This document shows positions 18,093-27,679 of a stretch of DNA of 64,000 bases, piece by piece. The stretch comes from Stenotrophomonas sp. Ste86 (GTDB lineage Bacteria > Pseudomonadota > Gammaproteobacteria > Xanthomonadales > Xanthomonadaceae). The stretch's first letter is position 1. Each line of letters starts with the position of its first letter. A program made the position numbers and the translations under genes. Below the pieces are notes generated by a model that was given only the letters and a program-made list of their open reading frames with translations, did no database searches and was not told where the DNA came from. The stretch covers positions 1 to 64,000 of the forward strand of contig NZ_JALJRW010000012.1 in the NCBI RefSeq assembly GCF_024519465.1. Reading direction: 5' to 3'.

Positions 18093-18827
18093 ATGATGCG
18101 CAAGCACACACGCCTGATTGGCTGGGTGGCGGCGGTCGTGGTGATCGTGTGCTTCTGCCAGCTCGGCCGCTGGCAACTGCAGCGAATGCAGCAGAAAGAG
18201 GCGCTGCTGGCCCAGCAGGTGCCGGCACGCGCGCAGAGCATGCAACTGGGCCAGGCACTGGCCGCCCCGCCGGTATTGCGCTGGATCGAGGACCAGGGAA
18301 CGTTCCTGCCCGGCCTGATCCTGCTCGACAACCAAACCCGGCAAGGCCGCGCCGGGATCAAGGTCTACCAGCCGTTCCGCAGCGACGACGGTGCGCGCGT
18401 GCTGGTCGACCGGGGCTGGGTGCCGATGCCGCCGGACCGGCTGCTGCCGCATCTGCCAGCGCTGGCCGGGCCAGCGCACGTGGCCGGCCTGCTGGCGCCG
18501 GCCCCGGCCACCGGGCTGGCATTGGGGCCGGTGCTGTCGGCCACCGACCAGCCTGGCGTATGGCTGGCCAATCGCATGCCGGCCGACCCCCTCGCCACCG
18601 CGCTCACGCTGCCGGCGCACAGCCTGCCGCAGCGTGTGCTGCGACTGGATCCGGCCCTGCCCGGTGGCTATGCGCGTGATCTGGAGCTGCTGCCCAACAC
18701 GCTGCCGCCCAGCCGCCATCTCGGCTATGCGGTGCAATGGTTCGGGTTGGCGTTGACCGTGCTGGTGGTCGCGCTGGTCCTGGAATTCCGCCAACGTCGC
18801 CGCCCTGCCGCCGGTTCCCGGCGCTGA
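18093..18827 (+). CDS. SURF1 family cytochrome oxidase biogenesis protein
   Basis: 244 aa from ATG 18093 (a second ATG follows directly). SURF1 layout: a membrane helix near each end (about 8-26 and 213-233) around a periplasmic domain. Signature pieces are LGRWQLQRMQQKEAL, LLDNQTRQGRAGIKVYQPF, VLVDRGWVP and HLGYAVQWFGLA. Assists heme a insertion into subunit I. Confidence 0.92.
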   Translation: MMRKHTRLIGWVAAVVVIVCFCQLGRWQLQRMQQKEALLAQQVPARAQSMQLGQALAAPPVLRWIEDQGTFLPGLILLDNQTRQGRAGIKVYQPFRSDDGARVLVDRGWVPMPPDRLLPHLPALAGPAHVAGLLAPAPATGLALGPVLSATDQPGVWLANRMPADPLATALTLPAHSLPQRVLRLDPALPGGYARDLELLPNTLPPSRHLGYAVQWFGLALTVLVVALVLEFRQRRRPAAGSRR

Positions 18828-18845
18828 GCGTCCCAACATGAGAAA

Positions 18846-19430
18846 ATGCCGCCCATGAATGCCACTTCCCAGGATCGGCTGCCCTCGCGCTCACGCGGCC
18901 GCTGGACGTTGATCGCCTTGTTCGCGCTGTTCTTCGGCGCGATGGCCCTGGCCGGCGTGCTGCGCTTTTCCGGCTGGCAGCCCACCGCGCACCGCAACAG
19001 CGGCCAGCTGCTGCAGCCGCCCGTGGACCTTCGCCAGCATCCGCCACTACTGGCCGATGGCACGGTATATCCATGGAATCCCGATGCACGCACCTGGCGC
19101 ATCCTGGTGGTCCCGTCTGCAGGCTGTACGAGCGAGTGCGTCACTTTGTCGCAGGGATTGGGCAAGGTGTGGCAGCTGTTCGGGCATAACGCCGATAATG
19201 TCGAGATCCTGTGGCTGGGCACGCCGCCGGCCGAGGTCCAGGGCTTGCCCGCATTGCGCGCGCTGCGCGACCAGTCGGCCCTGCGTTCTGCCCTTCCCGC
19301 CGTGGATGACGCCGCCGGCACGCCGGTGTATGTGATCGACCCCAACGGTTTCGTGATCATGCGCTACGCACCGGGATTCGATATGGCTGGTCTGCGCAAA
19401 GACCTGGCCACGCTGCTGAAACTGAAGTGA
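18846..19430 (+). CDS. SCO1-like thioredoxin-fold membrane protein
   Basis: 194 aa (ATG 18846; ATG 18855 is equally possible). An N-terminal membrane helix (about 22-40) is followed by a thioredoxin-like domain. It keeps the Sco copper motif C94-T-S-E-C98 at the expected place after a beta strand (RILVVPSAGCTSEC), but I cannot see the distal His that completes the copper site in true Sco proteins. Given its place between surf1 and ctaA, a thiol or copper chaperone role for CuA is likely. Unusually short for Sco. Confidence 0.7.
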   Translation: MPPMNATSQDRLPSRSRGRWTLIALFALFFGAMALAGVLRFSGWQPTAHRNSGQLLQPPVDLRQHPPLLADGTVYPWNPDARTWRILVVPSAGCTSECVTLSQGLGKVWQLFGHNADNVEILWLGTPPAEVQGLPALRALRDQSALRSALPAVDDAAGTPVYVIDPNGFVIMRYAPGFDMAGLRKDLATLLKLK

Positions 19431-19441
19431 GTTCCGTTTAG

Positions 19442-20650
19442 ATGAGCCTTCCCGCACGCCCGGTGCTGCACCGCAATTTCCACCGTCTGGCGTGGTTTGC
19501 GCTGATCATGACCGCCAGCACGATCATGTTCGGTTCGTTCGTGCGCCTGTCCGATGCGGGCCTGAGCTGCCCGGACTGGCCGACCTGCTATGGCCGGGTC
19601 ACCTGGCCGCAGCATGCCGCCGACGTGGTGGGCCATGAAGCGGCCAAGATCCGTCCGCTGGAAACCCACAAGGCGTGGCGCGAGCAGGTCCACCGCTTCC
19701 TGGCTGGCGCGCTCGGCATCGAGATCCTCACCCTGGCGCTGTTGGCCACGCGTCGTCGTCGCTGGGGCAGCACCGCGGTGGTGACCGCGTGCGTGCTGGT
19801 GGCTACCGGCATACCGCTCTACATGATGGGCATGCACGTGCCGGCCAGCATCCTGGCGATTCTCGGCGAGGCCATCCTGCTGATCGCCGCGCTGCGCTGG
19901 AACAACATCGACCTGGCCCGTGCCGCCTTGCTGACCTTGGCGGTGGTGATCTTCCAGGCGTTGCTGGGCATGTGGACGGTGACCTGGCTGCTCAAGCCGA
20001 TCGTGGTGATGGGCCATCTGCTCGGCGGCATGTTGATGTTCAGTCTGCTGGTGTGGATGGCCTGGCGCGCGACGCACATGCCGATCACGCTGGTGGAAGC
20101 ACCAAAACTGACGTCGCTGCTCCGCCTCGGCGTGGCCGTGCTGGTGCTGCAGATTGCCCTGGGTGGTTGGGTCAGTGCCAACTACGCCGCGCTGGCGTGC
20201 GGCGGTGGCAGCGCTTCGCTGGACAACTTCCCGCGCTGCGTCAGCCAGTGGTGGCCGCAGCATGATTTCAAGGAAGGCTTCACGCTGTGGCGTGGCATCG
20301 GCGTGGACTACGAAGGGGGCGTGCTCGATGGCGCCTCGCGGATCGCGATCCAGCTGGCGCACCGGATGATGGCGATCGTGGTGGCGGTGTATCTGCTGTG
20401 GCTGTCGGTGCGCCTGTTCAAGCTGCCCAGCATGCGCGGCTGGTCCAGCGCGCTGGGTTTGCTGGTTGTGCTGCAGATCACCCTGGGCATCCTCAACGTC
20501 AAGCTGGCGGTGCCGCTGGAAGTAGCGGTCGCGCACAGCGGTGGCGCCGTGGCACTGCTGTTCGTGCTGGTGACGTTGCTGGCGCGTCTGCGTGCGCCGG
20601 ATGCGGACGGCAAGGCCGTCGCCACATCGTCCACCGTGCAGGCAGGCTGA
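19442..20650 (+). CDS. ctaA: Heme A synthase (COX15/CtaA)
   Basis: 402 aa, eight membrane helices. N-terminal signature [21 protein letters not shown], heme ligands in [11 protein letters not shown] and MMGMHVPAS, and in the second half MGHLLGGML and LAHRMMA. Converts heme O to heme A. Ends 4 bp before ctaB. Confidence 0.95.
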   Translation: MSLPARPVLHRNFHRLAWFALIMTASTIMFGSFVRLSDAGLSCPDWPTCYGRVTWPQHAADVVGHEAAKIRPLETHKAWREQVHRFLAGALGIEILTLALLATRRRRWGSTAVVTACVLVATGIPLYMMGMHVPASILAILGEAILLIAALRWNNIDLARAALLTLAVVIFQALLGMWTVTWLLKPIVVMGHLLGGMLMFSLLVWMAWRATHMPITLVEAPKLTSLLRLGVAVLVLQIALGGWVSANYAALACGGGSASLDNFPRCVSQWWPQHDFKEGFTLWRGIGVDYEGGVLDGASRIAIQLAHRMMAIVVAVYLLWLSVRLFKLPSMRGWSSALGLLVVLQITLGILNVKLAVPLEVAVAHSGGAVALLFVLVTLLARLRAPDADGKAVATSSTVQAG

Positions 20651-20654
20651 CGGC

Positions 20655-21545
20655 ATGGCCAGTTACCGTCAGTACTGGGACCTGACCAAGCCCAAGGTCG
20701 TCGCCCTGATCGTGTTCACCGCGCTGGTGGGCATGTTCCTGGCCATCCCCGGGTTGCCGACCGCGCAGCAGGCGCTGGACGGCGCGCTGGGCTTCCTCGG
20801 CATCTGGCTGGCCGCCTCGGCCGCGGCGGCGATCAATCAGCTGCTGGATGCGCGCATCGATGCGCAGATGGCGCGCACCTCGTGGCGCCCGCTGGTGGTG
20901 GGCAAGGTCAAGCCGTGGCAGGTGCTGGTGTTCGCCGGCCTGCTGATCGCGCTGTCGATGACGATCCTGGTGGTCTGGGTCAACGTCATCACTGCCGTGC
21001 TCACCTTCGCCTCGCTGATCGGCTACGCGGTGATCTACACCGTGTACCTCAAGCGCGCGACCTCGCAGAACATCGTCATCGGTGGCCTCGCCGGCGCCAC
21101 GCCGCCGATGCTCGGCTGGGCGGCGATCACCGGCATGCAGGGCCCGTGGGACTGGGCGTATGCGTCGCTGCTGGTATTGATCATCTTCATCTGGACCCCG
21201 CCGCATTTCTGGGCGCTGGCAATCTTCCGTCGCGAGGACTACGCCAAGGCGGAGATCCCGATGCTGCCGGTGACCCACGGCGTGGTCTACACGCGCAAGT
21301 CGATCATGGTGTATTCGATCGCGCTGGCCGTCGTGAGCATCCTTCCGGTCGTGGTGGGGATGAGCGGCATGTTCTACCTGGGCGGTGCGATCGTGCTCAA
21401 CGCGGTCTTCCTCTGGTACGCCTGGCGCATGCTCAACCCGCCGGACGAGCTGTTCTCGATGAAGATGTTCGGCTACTCCATCGTCTACCTGATGGCGCTG
21501 TTCGCGTTCCTGATGGTGGACCACTGGATGCTGCCCTGGTTGTAG
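20655..21545 (+). CDS. ctaB: Protoheme IX farnesyltransferase (heme O synthase)
   Basis: 296 aa from ATG 20655. UbiA-type prenyltransferase with about nine membrane helices. First Asp-rich motif in [19 protein letters not shown], second region in [20 protein letters not shown]. Makes heme O from heme B and farnesyl diphosphate, feeding CtaA. Last gene of the oxidase set; a lone REP palindrome follows at about 21569. Confidence 0.96.
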   Translation: MASYRQYWDLTKPKVVALIVFTALVGMFLAIPGLPTAQQALDGALGFLGIWLAASAAAAINQLLDARIDAQMARTSWRPLVVGKVKPWQVLVFAGLLIALSMTILVVWVNVITAVLTFASLIGYAVIYTVYLKRATSQNIVIGGLAGATPPMLGWAAITGMQGPWDWAYASLLVLIIFIWTPPHFWALAIFRREDYAKAEIPMLPVTHGVVYTRKSIMVYSIALAVVSILPVVVGMSGMFYLGGAIVLNAVFLWYAWRMLNPPDELFSMKMFGYSIVYLMALFAFLMVDHWMLPWL

Positions 21546-21568
21546 CAGGCAGATAGCGCGGGCGCCGT

Positions 21569-21592
21569 ACCGACCAACGGTCGGTACCTGCC
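21569..21592. repeat. Single REP palindrome (GACC/GGTC family)
   Basis: ACCGACC-AAC-GGTCGGT palindrome in the gap after ctaB. Same core as the copies at 34.2 kb and 40.3 kb. Confidence 0.6.
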
Positions 21593-21629
21593 GGGGCGGT
21601 GACGGATGCCGCGCCTTCACCGGTGGTAA

Positions 21630-21650
21630 GTCACGACCATTGATCGTGAC
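21630..21650. promoter_or_regulatory. Perfect inverted repeat, candidate operator
   Basis: GTCACGA (21630-21636), 7 bp, TCGTGAC (21644-21650). A 21-bp dyad, 80 bp before the ChaN-like gene. It lacks the GTAG head of the REP elements and has no T-tract, so it looks like a protein-binding site rather than a terminator. Confidence 0.5.
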
Positions 21651-21730
21651 ACCTCAATCCGTGCGCCGCGACACATTGAATTTCCCGCGAACGCCGCCAT
21701 TGCTGTCATGACCGAACAGGACGTGACGGC

Positions 21731-22546
21731 ATGAAACGATGGATGCGAAGCGCAGTACTGGCCCTGACACTGCTGTGCAGCGCGGCGATTGCCGCGCCTG
21801 CACCCGATGAGACAGCCACGCAGATCATGCGGCACGCCGGCGACCACCGCCTGGTCGTGCTCGGCGAATACCATGGCACCGCCGAAACGCCGCTGCTGGT
21901 GGCCGACCTGATGGAGCGCTACAGCCGCAACACATCGGCCGTGCGGCTGGCGCTGGAACTGCCGATGAGCGAGAACGTCGCACTGGCCCGCTACCTGCGC
22001 TCGGACGGCGATGAAGACGCGCGCGCGACGCTGCGCACATCGCCGTTCTGGGTGGTGAAGGACGATCAGCATGACGGCCGGCGCAGCCGCGACATGCTCG
22101 CGCTGATCGAGGCCGTCCGTGTGTTGCGGGCCCAGGGCCGCGATGTGGGCGTGGCCGGCTATGACAACGAAACCGGCACCTCCACCAGCAGTGACCAGCG
22201 CGATGCGGCCATGGCCACGCACCTGCGCCAGCAGTTCAGTGCGCTGCCTGCCGATGCACGGATGCTGGTGCTGACCGGCAACGTGCATGCCATGCGCACC
22301 CGGTCGGTCGATGCGGCCCCAGACATGCAGAAGACGATGGCCGCGTACCTGCTGGACCTGCCGCTGTACAGCGTGCGTCTGGAAGCGCTGCGCGGCCATT
22401 TCTGGGCGTGTTTTCGGCCGTGCCGCGCAGTGCCGCTGATCGAGCGTCCGCCGCGCGCGGCGACAGAATATACAGAAGCGGATCGCCAGTACGACCTGTG
22501 GATATGGATGCCCGCCTTGAGCGTTGCCACCCTGACCGACCGCTGA
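21731..22546 (+). CDS. ChaN/TIKI-like exported protein
   Basis: 271 aa. Signal peptide 1-21 (AAIA-APAP). The strand RLVVLGEYHGTAETP followed by RLALELPMSE, and later MLVLTGNVHAMRT, resemble the haem-binding ChaN / TIKI / erythromycin-esterase superfamily, whose Glu-His pair sits in such GExHG and GxxH motifs. A periplasmic location is expected. Substrate unknown: haem binding, hydrolase or peptidase activities are all known in the wider group. Stands alone with its own upstream dyad. Confidence 0.65.
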   Translation: MKRWMRSAVLALTLLCSAAIAAPAPDETATQIMRHAGDHRLVVLGEYHGTAETPLLVADLMERYSRNTSAVRLALELPMSENVALARYLRSDGDEDARATLRTSPFWVVKDDQHDGRRSRDMLALIEAVRVLRAQGRDVGVAGYDNETGTSTSSDQRDAAMATHLRQQFSALPADARMLVLTGNVHAMRTRSVDAAPDMQKTMAAYLLDLPLYSVRLEALRGHFWACFRPCRAVPLIERPPRAATEYTEADRQYDLWIWMPALSVATLTDR

Positions 22547-22634
22547 GATCACGCTGACATCGCGCCGAGCTACGGTATCGGCAGTCGTTTGGAAAACGAC
22601 CCTGACGAAGGCATGTCCGCGAACGTGGCGCGAT

Positions 22635-23633
22635 TCACTCCGGGCGGACGGTTGGCGCCGGCTCAATGGGATCGCGCGCATAGCGCTGGGCGATCATCGC
22701 GCAGACGATCAGCTGGATCTGGTGGTAGATCATGATCGGCAACACGATCGCGCCCAGGCTGCCGCCGGCGAACAACACCTTGGCGATGGGCACACCGGTG
22801 GCCAGACTCTTCTTGGACCCGCAGAACAGGATGGTGATCTCGTCTTCGCGGTTGAAGCCCAGCCGGCGGGCGATGAAGCGGATCAGCGGCATCGCGATGC
22901 CGAGCAGCGCGGCGGCCACGACCGCCACGGTCAGCAGCGACAGCAGCGGCGTCTTGCTCCACAGCCCTTCGCTGACGGCTTCACCGAAGGCGGAATAGAC
23001 CACCAGCAGGATCGTGCCCTGGTCGGTGTAACGCAGCAGCGCGCGCTGCTTCTCCACCCAGCCGGCGATCCACGGGCGCAGCAGATGGCCGGCCACGAAC
23101 GGCACCAGCAGCTGCAGCATGATGCTGGCGATGGCCTGCACCGGGTTGTGCATGCCGCCTTCGGTGCCGGCCAGCAGCGCCAGCAGCAAGGGGGTGAGGA
23201 ACACGCCGAGGATGCTCGACAGCGAGGCGCTGCACACCGCGGCGGGCACGTTGCCGCGCGCGATCGAGGTGAACGCGATCGACGACTGCACGGTGGACGG
23301 CAACGCACACAGGAACAGCACGCCGATGTACAGCTCCGGGGTAAGCAGCCAGCCGTCCAGCGGCTTGAACAGCAGCCCCAGCAGCGGGAACAGCACGAAG
23401 GTGCACGCCAGGATGGTCAGGTGCAGGCGCCAGTGCAGCACACCGGCCATGATCGATTCGCGTGGCAGGCGCGCGCCGTGCAGGAAGAACAGCAGGGCGA
23501 TGGCAACGTCGGTGACATCGTCGAGCACCATGGCCGCCGCGCCGTGCATCGGCAGGAAGGAGGCCAGCAGCACGGTGCCGAGCAGGGCGAGGGTGAAGGT
23601 GTCCGGTCGCAGGCGCGACCACCAGCGGGTCAT
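22635..23633 (-). CDS. Bile acid:sodium symporter family (BASS/SBF-like) transporter
   Basis: 332 aa, nine or ten membrane helices, SBF-like (YfeH type). Recognisable pieces are DVAIALLFFLHGARLP, ALPSTVQSSIAFTSIARGNVPAAVCSA (crossover helix) and FCGSKKSLATGVPIA. Probably sodium-coupled uptake of an organic acid; the substrate cannot be told. Follows the phosphatase gene on the same strand after 52 bp. Confidence 0.88.
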   Translation of the reverse strand: MTRWWSRLRPDTFTLALLGTVLLASFLPMHGAAAMVLDDVTDVAIALLFFLHGARLPRESIMAGVLHWRLHLTILACTFVLFPLLGLLFKPLDGWLLTPELYIGVLFLCALPSTVQSSIAFTSIARGNVPAAVCSASLSSILGVFLTPLLLALLAGTEGGMHNPVQAIASIMLQLLVPFVAGHLLRPWIAGWVEKQRALLRYTDQGTILLVVYSAFGEAVSEGLWSKTPLLSLLTVAVVAAALLGIAMPLIRFIARRLGFNREDEITILFCGSKKSLATGVPIAKVLFAGGSLGAIVLPIMIYHQIQLIVCAMIAQRYARDPIEPAPTVRPE

Positions 23634-23685
23634 GGTGGGCAGGCTCCTGTAGAGCAGGGAAGAAGGTGGGACAGGACACGTGCGT

Positions 23686-24216
23686 TCATCGCGCCGCGTC
23701 CTTTTCCAGCAGTACGCGGATGGGTGCTTCCAGCGAGGTCATGCCGGCGCGGCGGCCCAGTTCCAGCGCCTGCTCGACGGTTGCCCCGTCCTGCGCCTGC
23801 AGCAGCGCCAGCAGCGCGCCGGCACGGTTGCCGGAGGCGCAGTGCAGCAGCACCGGGCCGGTGCTCTGGGCGAGCGTGGTGCGCAGCGCGCGGGCGTTCG
23901 CCTGGGTCAGGCCGGCAGCACCGGCCACCGGGATGCGCACATAGCGCAGGCCGAGGCGTTCGGCGGCCGCGGTTTCATCGAAGCCGCGATCTTCATCGGG
24001 CTGGCGCAGGTCGATCACGGTGGTGACCCCAGTCTTGGCTGCCTGCTGCAACTGGACGGCGCTGGGCTGGCCGGCGGTGTACAGCTGCGGCTGTGGCTGT
24101 GCGAAGGGCAGCTCCCCGGCCCAGGCGGGCAGGGCCAGCGCCAGCAGGCAGGCGGCAACGCAAGGGCGGCAGTAGCGAAAGAGCGATGCAGTGGGATTCA
24201 CGGTGGGGGACGCCAC
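23686..24216 (-). CDS. Tyrosine-phosphatase-like / DUF442 exported protein
   Basis: 176 aa. Signal peptide (VAACLLALALPAWA). The domain holds the general-acid region TTVIDLRQPDEDRGF and the P-loop His125-Cys126-A-S-G-N-Arg131, a C-x4-R form one residue shorter than CX5R, as in beta-lactamase-hydrolase-like DUF442 proteins. Phosphatase or sulfur-related activity is possible; a signal peptide is unusual for the former. Starts 14 bp after dnaG. Confidence 0.75.
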   Translation of the reverse strand: MASPTVNPTASLFRYCRPCVAACLLALALPAWAGELPFAQPQPQLYTAGQPSAVQLQQAAKTGVTTVIDLRQPDEDRGFDETAAAERLGLRYVRIPVAGAAGLTQANARALRTTLAQSTGPVLLHCASGNRAGALLALLQAQDGATVEQALELGRRAGMTSLEAPIRVLLEKDAAR

Positions 24217-24230
24217 GGCTGCTCCGTCGT

Positions 24231-25961
24231 CTAGAAGCGGATGGTGCTGCGCGCCTTGAGCAGTTCGCGCAGCTCGTACTTGTCAGTATCGTCCAGGCCC
24301 TGCTGGCTCTGCTTTGCCTGAAGCTCATCCATGCGTTGCCGCATCAGCTGTTTTTCCAGCTGGGCCACCGCATCGTGCAGTTCCTCGGTCCACATCGCCT
24401 CATCGCCCGGCTGGGTATGGGCGGCCAGTTTCTGCAGGGACGCCTGTTCTTCGCGGCCCTCGAAATGCTCCAGCAGCGCGCCGGTGGTGATGTCCGGGCG
24501 CTGTTCGACCAGGGTCAACAGTTCGGTCAGCAGCTCGATGCCAGGCAGGCGCAGGCCGTCGAAGTGGTGGCCTTCCAGGGTCATCGCCAGCGATGGCTGC
24601 TGCAGCAGGATCGCGATGGCGGCCCGGACCAGGCTGCGCCGCTGCGTCGGGGCAACCGGGCGCGAGGGCGGACGCCCGGACGGCGTGGCCGCCCCCGGCC
24701 GGGCGCCCAGCCCGGTCAACGTGGCCAACTGCTGCTTCATCAGGTCGCCAAAGGCACCGTCGGGAATCTGCGCCAGCATCGGCTTGGCCCGCTCGGCCAG
24801 CCGTGCCTTGCCATCCAGCGTGGCCATGTTGACCTCGCGGGTGAGCTCGTCGAAGAAGAACTGCGACAGCGGCGTGGCCTGCTTCAGCCGCACGTCGAAG
24901 GCCTCGCTGCCTTCCTTGCGCACGATCGTGTCCGGGTCTTCGCCATCGGGCAGGAAAAGGAAGAAGGCCTGGCGACCATCCTTCATGCGCGGCAGCACCG
25001 ACTCCAGTGCGCGCCAGCCGGCGCGGCGGCCGGCGGCGTCGCCGTCGAAGCAGAAGAACACGTCCGGCGCGTTGCGGAACAGCAGTTCGGCATGCTCCGG
25101 GGTGGTCGCCGTGCCCAGCGTGGCCACCGCCTGGGTCACCCCGTACTGGAACAGCGAGACCACGTCCATGTAGCCCTCGACCACGATCAACCGCTCGATC
25201 TTCTGGTTGGCCTGGCGCACCTGCCACAGGCCGTACAGCTCGCGGCCCTTGTGGAACAGCGCGGTCTCTGGCGAGTTGAGGTATTTGGGGCCGTCGTCCT
25301 TCTCCATCACCCGGCCGCCATAGGCGATCACCCGGCCACGGCGGTCGAAGATCGGGAACATCACCCGGTCGCGGAACTTGTCGTAGACATGCCCGCGGTC
25401 GTTCTTGGAGAACAACCCGGCACGGTCGAGCAGCTTCATGCGCCGCTCGTCCTTGCCCAGCGCGTCCTTCAACGCGCTGTAGCCATCGGGCGCGTAGCCG
25501 ATCGCAAACCGCGCGCGGTTCTCCTCGTCCACGCCGCGCTGGTCCAGGTAGGCGCGCGCCTTGTCGCTGTCCTCCAGCGACTTCTGGAAGAAGCGCGTGG
25601 CCGCATCCAGCGCCGAATACAGCTCGCGGCTGTCGTCCTGCTGCTGGGCGGTACGCGGCTGCGTATCGCGCGGCACTTCCATGCCCACGCGCTTGGCCAG
25701 CTCGTCGACCGCATCGAGGAATTCGAGGCGGTCGTAATTCATCAGGAAACTGATCGCCGTACCGTGCGCGCCGCAGCCGAAGCAGTGATAGAACTGCTTG
25801 GTCGGGGAGACCGTGAACGAGGCCGAGCGCTCGTCATGGAACGGACAACGCGCTGCATATTCCTTGCCTTGGCGTTTCAGCGGTACGCGGCTGCCCACCA
25901 CCTCGACAATGTCGGAGCGGGCCAGCAGGTCGTCGATGAATGCGTCGGGGATACGGGCCAT
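24231..25961 (-). CDS. dnaG: DNA primase
   Basis: 576 aa from ATG 25961 (MARIPDAFID), the conserved DnaG start. Zinc finger CPFHDERSASF...HCFGCGAHG at about 40-65; Toprim core with VVEGYMDVVSL and the Asp pair in DGDAAGRRA; C-terminal helicase-binding domain with an Ala/Pro/Arg linker. Synthesises replication primers. In many bacteria dnaG follows rpsU and yqeY, as here with a yihY gene inserted, but rpoD is not the next gene. Confidence 0.97.
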   Translation of the reverse strand: MARIPDAFIDDLLARSDIVEVVGSRVPLKRQGKEYAARCPFHDERSASFTVSPTKQFYHCFGCGAHGTAISFLMNYDRLEFLDAVDELAKRVGMEVPRDTQPRTAQQQDDSRELYSALDAATRFFQKSLEDSDKARAYLDQRGVDEENRARFAIGYAPDGYSALKDALGKDERRMKLLDRAGLFSKNDRGHVYDKFRDRVMFPIFDRRGRVIAYGGRVMEKDDGPKYLNSPETALFHKGRELYGLWQVRQANQKIERLIVVEGYMDVVSLFQYGVTQAVATLGTATTPEHAELLFRNAPDVFFCFDGDAAGRRAGWRALESVLPRMKDGRQAFFLFLPDGEDPDTIVRKEGSEAFDVRLKQATPLSQFFFDELTREVNMATLDGKARLAERAKPMLAQIPDGAFGDLMKQQLATLTGLGARPGAATPSGRPPSRPVAPTQRRSLVRAAIAILLQQPSLAMTLEGHHFDGLRLPGIELLTELLTLVEQRPDITTGALLEHFEGREEQASLQKLAAHTQPGDEAMWTEELHDAVAQLEKQLMRQRMDELQAKQSQQGLDDTDKYELRELLKARSTIRF

Positions 25962-26024
25962 GGGCAGCAGGCAAGAGCAGGGCCGATGGCGGCCATGCAC
26001 GGAAGCGGGGGTCGGACTAGTCTA

Positions 26025-26975
26025 CTAGCTGCCGGTCGCTGCGCCCGGGTCCGGTGCGGCGATACCGGCCTGGGCGAGGTGAAAACGGGCGCGTAGGCGC
26101 TCGTCGATCACCGCGGTCATCAGCGCGCCGACAAAGAACACCACGGTGGCGTAATAGATCCACACCAGCGAGATCACCAGCGCACCCATCGAACCGTACG
26201 CACTGCCCGGGGCCACGGTGGCGATGTACAGGCCGATCGCATACCGGCCCAACGCGAACAGCCCGGAGGTGATCGCCCCGCCGATGAAGGCCTGGCGCCA
26301 GGCCACGCGGCGGTCGGGCAGGTAGTGGTAGAGGAAGGCGAAGCCCACCGTGTACAGCGCCAGGCTGGTCAGGTAACCGATCGCCGGCAGCACCGAGGGA
26401 AGCTGCGCGAAGGCCACCTGCAGCATGGTGGTGGCGGTCATCGACAGGATCAGCAGGAAGCCCAGCGCCAGTACCACGCCGACGGAGAACACCCGCTTGC
26501 GCAGCCACGCCACGATGCCCTCCAGACGCTCGCCGCTGGTGTTGAAGATCAGGTTCAGCGCGTTCTGCAGCTGCGCGAACACCGCCGTGGCACCGATGAA
26601 CAGCAGCAGCGTGCTCCACACCCCGGCCAGCGAGCCCACGTCGGGCTGATTGTCGGCGTTCTTGAGTACGGTATCGGCCACGGTGGCCGCGCTGCTGCCG
26701 GCCACATCGTTGATCTGCGCAATCAGCGCCTGCTGTGCCGGCGGGTACAACGAGGCAGTGAGCCACAGCAGCAGGACCAGCAGCGGGGCCATCGAGAGCA
26801 GGGCATAGAACGAGACCGAGGCGGCCTGGGTCAGCACGTCGATATCGACGAAACGTTTGCCCACGGCCATCGGAAAGCTGCGCTGCAGCCGGTCGACGTA
26901 CTTGTGCAGGCGTGGCGGCACACCATGGTGGTGGGGCGCGGGCTCGGATGCAGGGGGAGGCGGCAGCGAAGACAT
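26025..26975 (-). CDS. YihY/BrkB family inner-membrane protein
   Basis: 316 aa, six membrane helices. YihY signatures are QAASVSFYALLSMAPLLVLLL near the start and GSMGALVISLVWIYYATVVFFVGA near the end. The family was once called RNase BN by mistake; no enzymatic motif is present and the role is unknown. Sits between yqeY and dnaG on the same strand, 63 bp before dnaG. Confidence 0.88.
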   Translation of the reverse strand: MSSLPPPPASEPAPHHHGVPPRLHKYVDRLQRSFPMAVGKRFVDIDVLTQAASVSFYALLSMAPLLVLLLWLTASLYPPAQQALIAQINDVAGSSAATVADTVLKNADNQPDVGSLAGVWSTLLLFIGATAVFAQLQNALNLIFNTSGERLEGIVAWLRKRVFSVGVVLALGFLLILSMTATTMLQVAFAQLPSVLPAIGYLTSLALYTVGFAFLYHYLPDRRVAWRQAFIGGAITSGLFALGRYAIGLYIATVAPGSAYGSMGALVISLVWIYYATVVFFVGALMTAVIDERLRARFHLAQAGIAAPDPGAATGS

Positions 26976-27096
26976 GCCTTTTTTTATCAGGGCAGGGTCG
27001 AAGGCGGGGTGAAACGTGCGGTCGGTGGGCGCGGTTGTGCGCGCACCGACCGGGGCGTTGCGGGAGGCAGCAACCGTGGGTCGCCACCTCGGCCAA

Positions 27097-27543
27097 TCAA
27101 CCCGCGAGCTGCTGCTTGACCAGCTTGGACACCAGACCCATGTCGGCCTGGCCGGCGAGCTTGGGCTTCAGTGCGCCCATCAGCTTGCCGATGTCGGCCG
27201 GGCTGGCGGCACCGGTTTCGGCGATGGCGGCCTGGATGGCGGCTACGATCTCCGCTTCGCCCAGCTTGGCCGGCAGGTACTGGTCGATCACCAGGATTTC
27301 CTCGCGCTCGATCACGGCGAGGTCTTCACGGTTGGCCGCTTCGAACTGGCTGACCGAGTCCTTGCGCTGCTTGACCATCTTTTCCAGCACGGCCAGCACG
27401 GCGGCGTCGTCCAGCTCGATGCGCTCGTCCACTTCACGCTGCTTGATGGCGGCGTTGATCAGGCGGATGACGCCAAGACGGTGCTTCTCGCCGGCCTTCA
27501 TGGCGGCCTTCATGTCGTTGGTGAGCTGCAGTTTCAGGCTCAT
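27097..27543 (-). CDS. yqeY: GatB/YqeY domain-containing protein
   Basis: 148 aa from ATG 27543 (MSLKLQLTNDMKAAMKAGEKHRLGVIRLI), the usual family start. All-helical YqeY fold with KQRKDSVSQFEAANREDL and the C-terminal tRNA-binding-like helical tail (GKLMGALKPKLAGQADMGLVSKLVKQQL). Related to the tail of the GatB amidotransferase subunit; exact role unknown. Second gene of the rpsU operon. Confidence 0.93.
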   Translation of the reverse strand: MSLKLQLTNDMKAAMKAGEKHRLGVIRLINAAIKQREVDERIELDDAAVLAVLEKMVKQRKDSVSQFEAANREDLAVIEREEILVIDQYLPAKLGEAEIVAAIQAAIAETGAASPADIGKLMGALKPKLAGQADMGLVSKLVKQQLAG

Positions 27544-27598
27544 GGAACACCTCGTATCGGTCAAAAGAGCGGGGAGGGACCCCGACAGGCTGGAACGC

Positions 27599-27630
27599 AA
27601 AAAGCCGGTAACGCTCGCGCGTTCCGGCTT
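27599..27630 (-). terminator. Terminator/attenuator between rpsU and yqeY
   Basis: On the minus strand AAGCCGGAACGC, loop GCGA, then GCGTTACCGGCTT (one bulged A) and a T-tract (27599-27603). It lies 50 bp after the rpsU stop, so it should let rpsU be made in excess over yqeY and dnaG, as the classic terminator in the E. coli operon does. Confidence 0.75.
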
Positions 27631-27679
27631 CGGCTCCGCCGCGACAGACACAGGGCCTGCCGCATCGAAGTTGCGTAGA

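Noticed and set aside
24093-26096. 667-codon plus-strand frame opposite dnaG
   Set aside because: Antisense to a full, conserved primase gene; no ribosome site or known domain.
26025-26975. Ribonuclease BN label for the YihY gene
   Set aside because: That old label came from a mix-up; the protein is a six-helix membrane protein without nuclease motifs.
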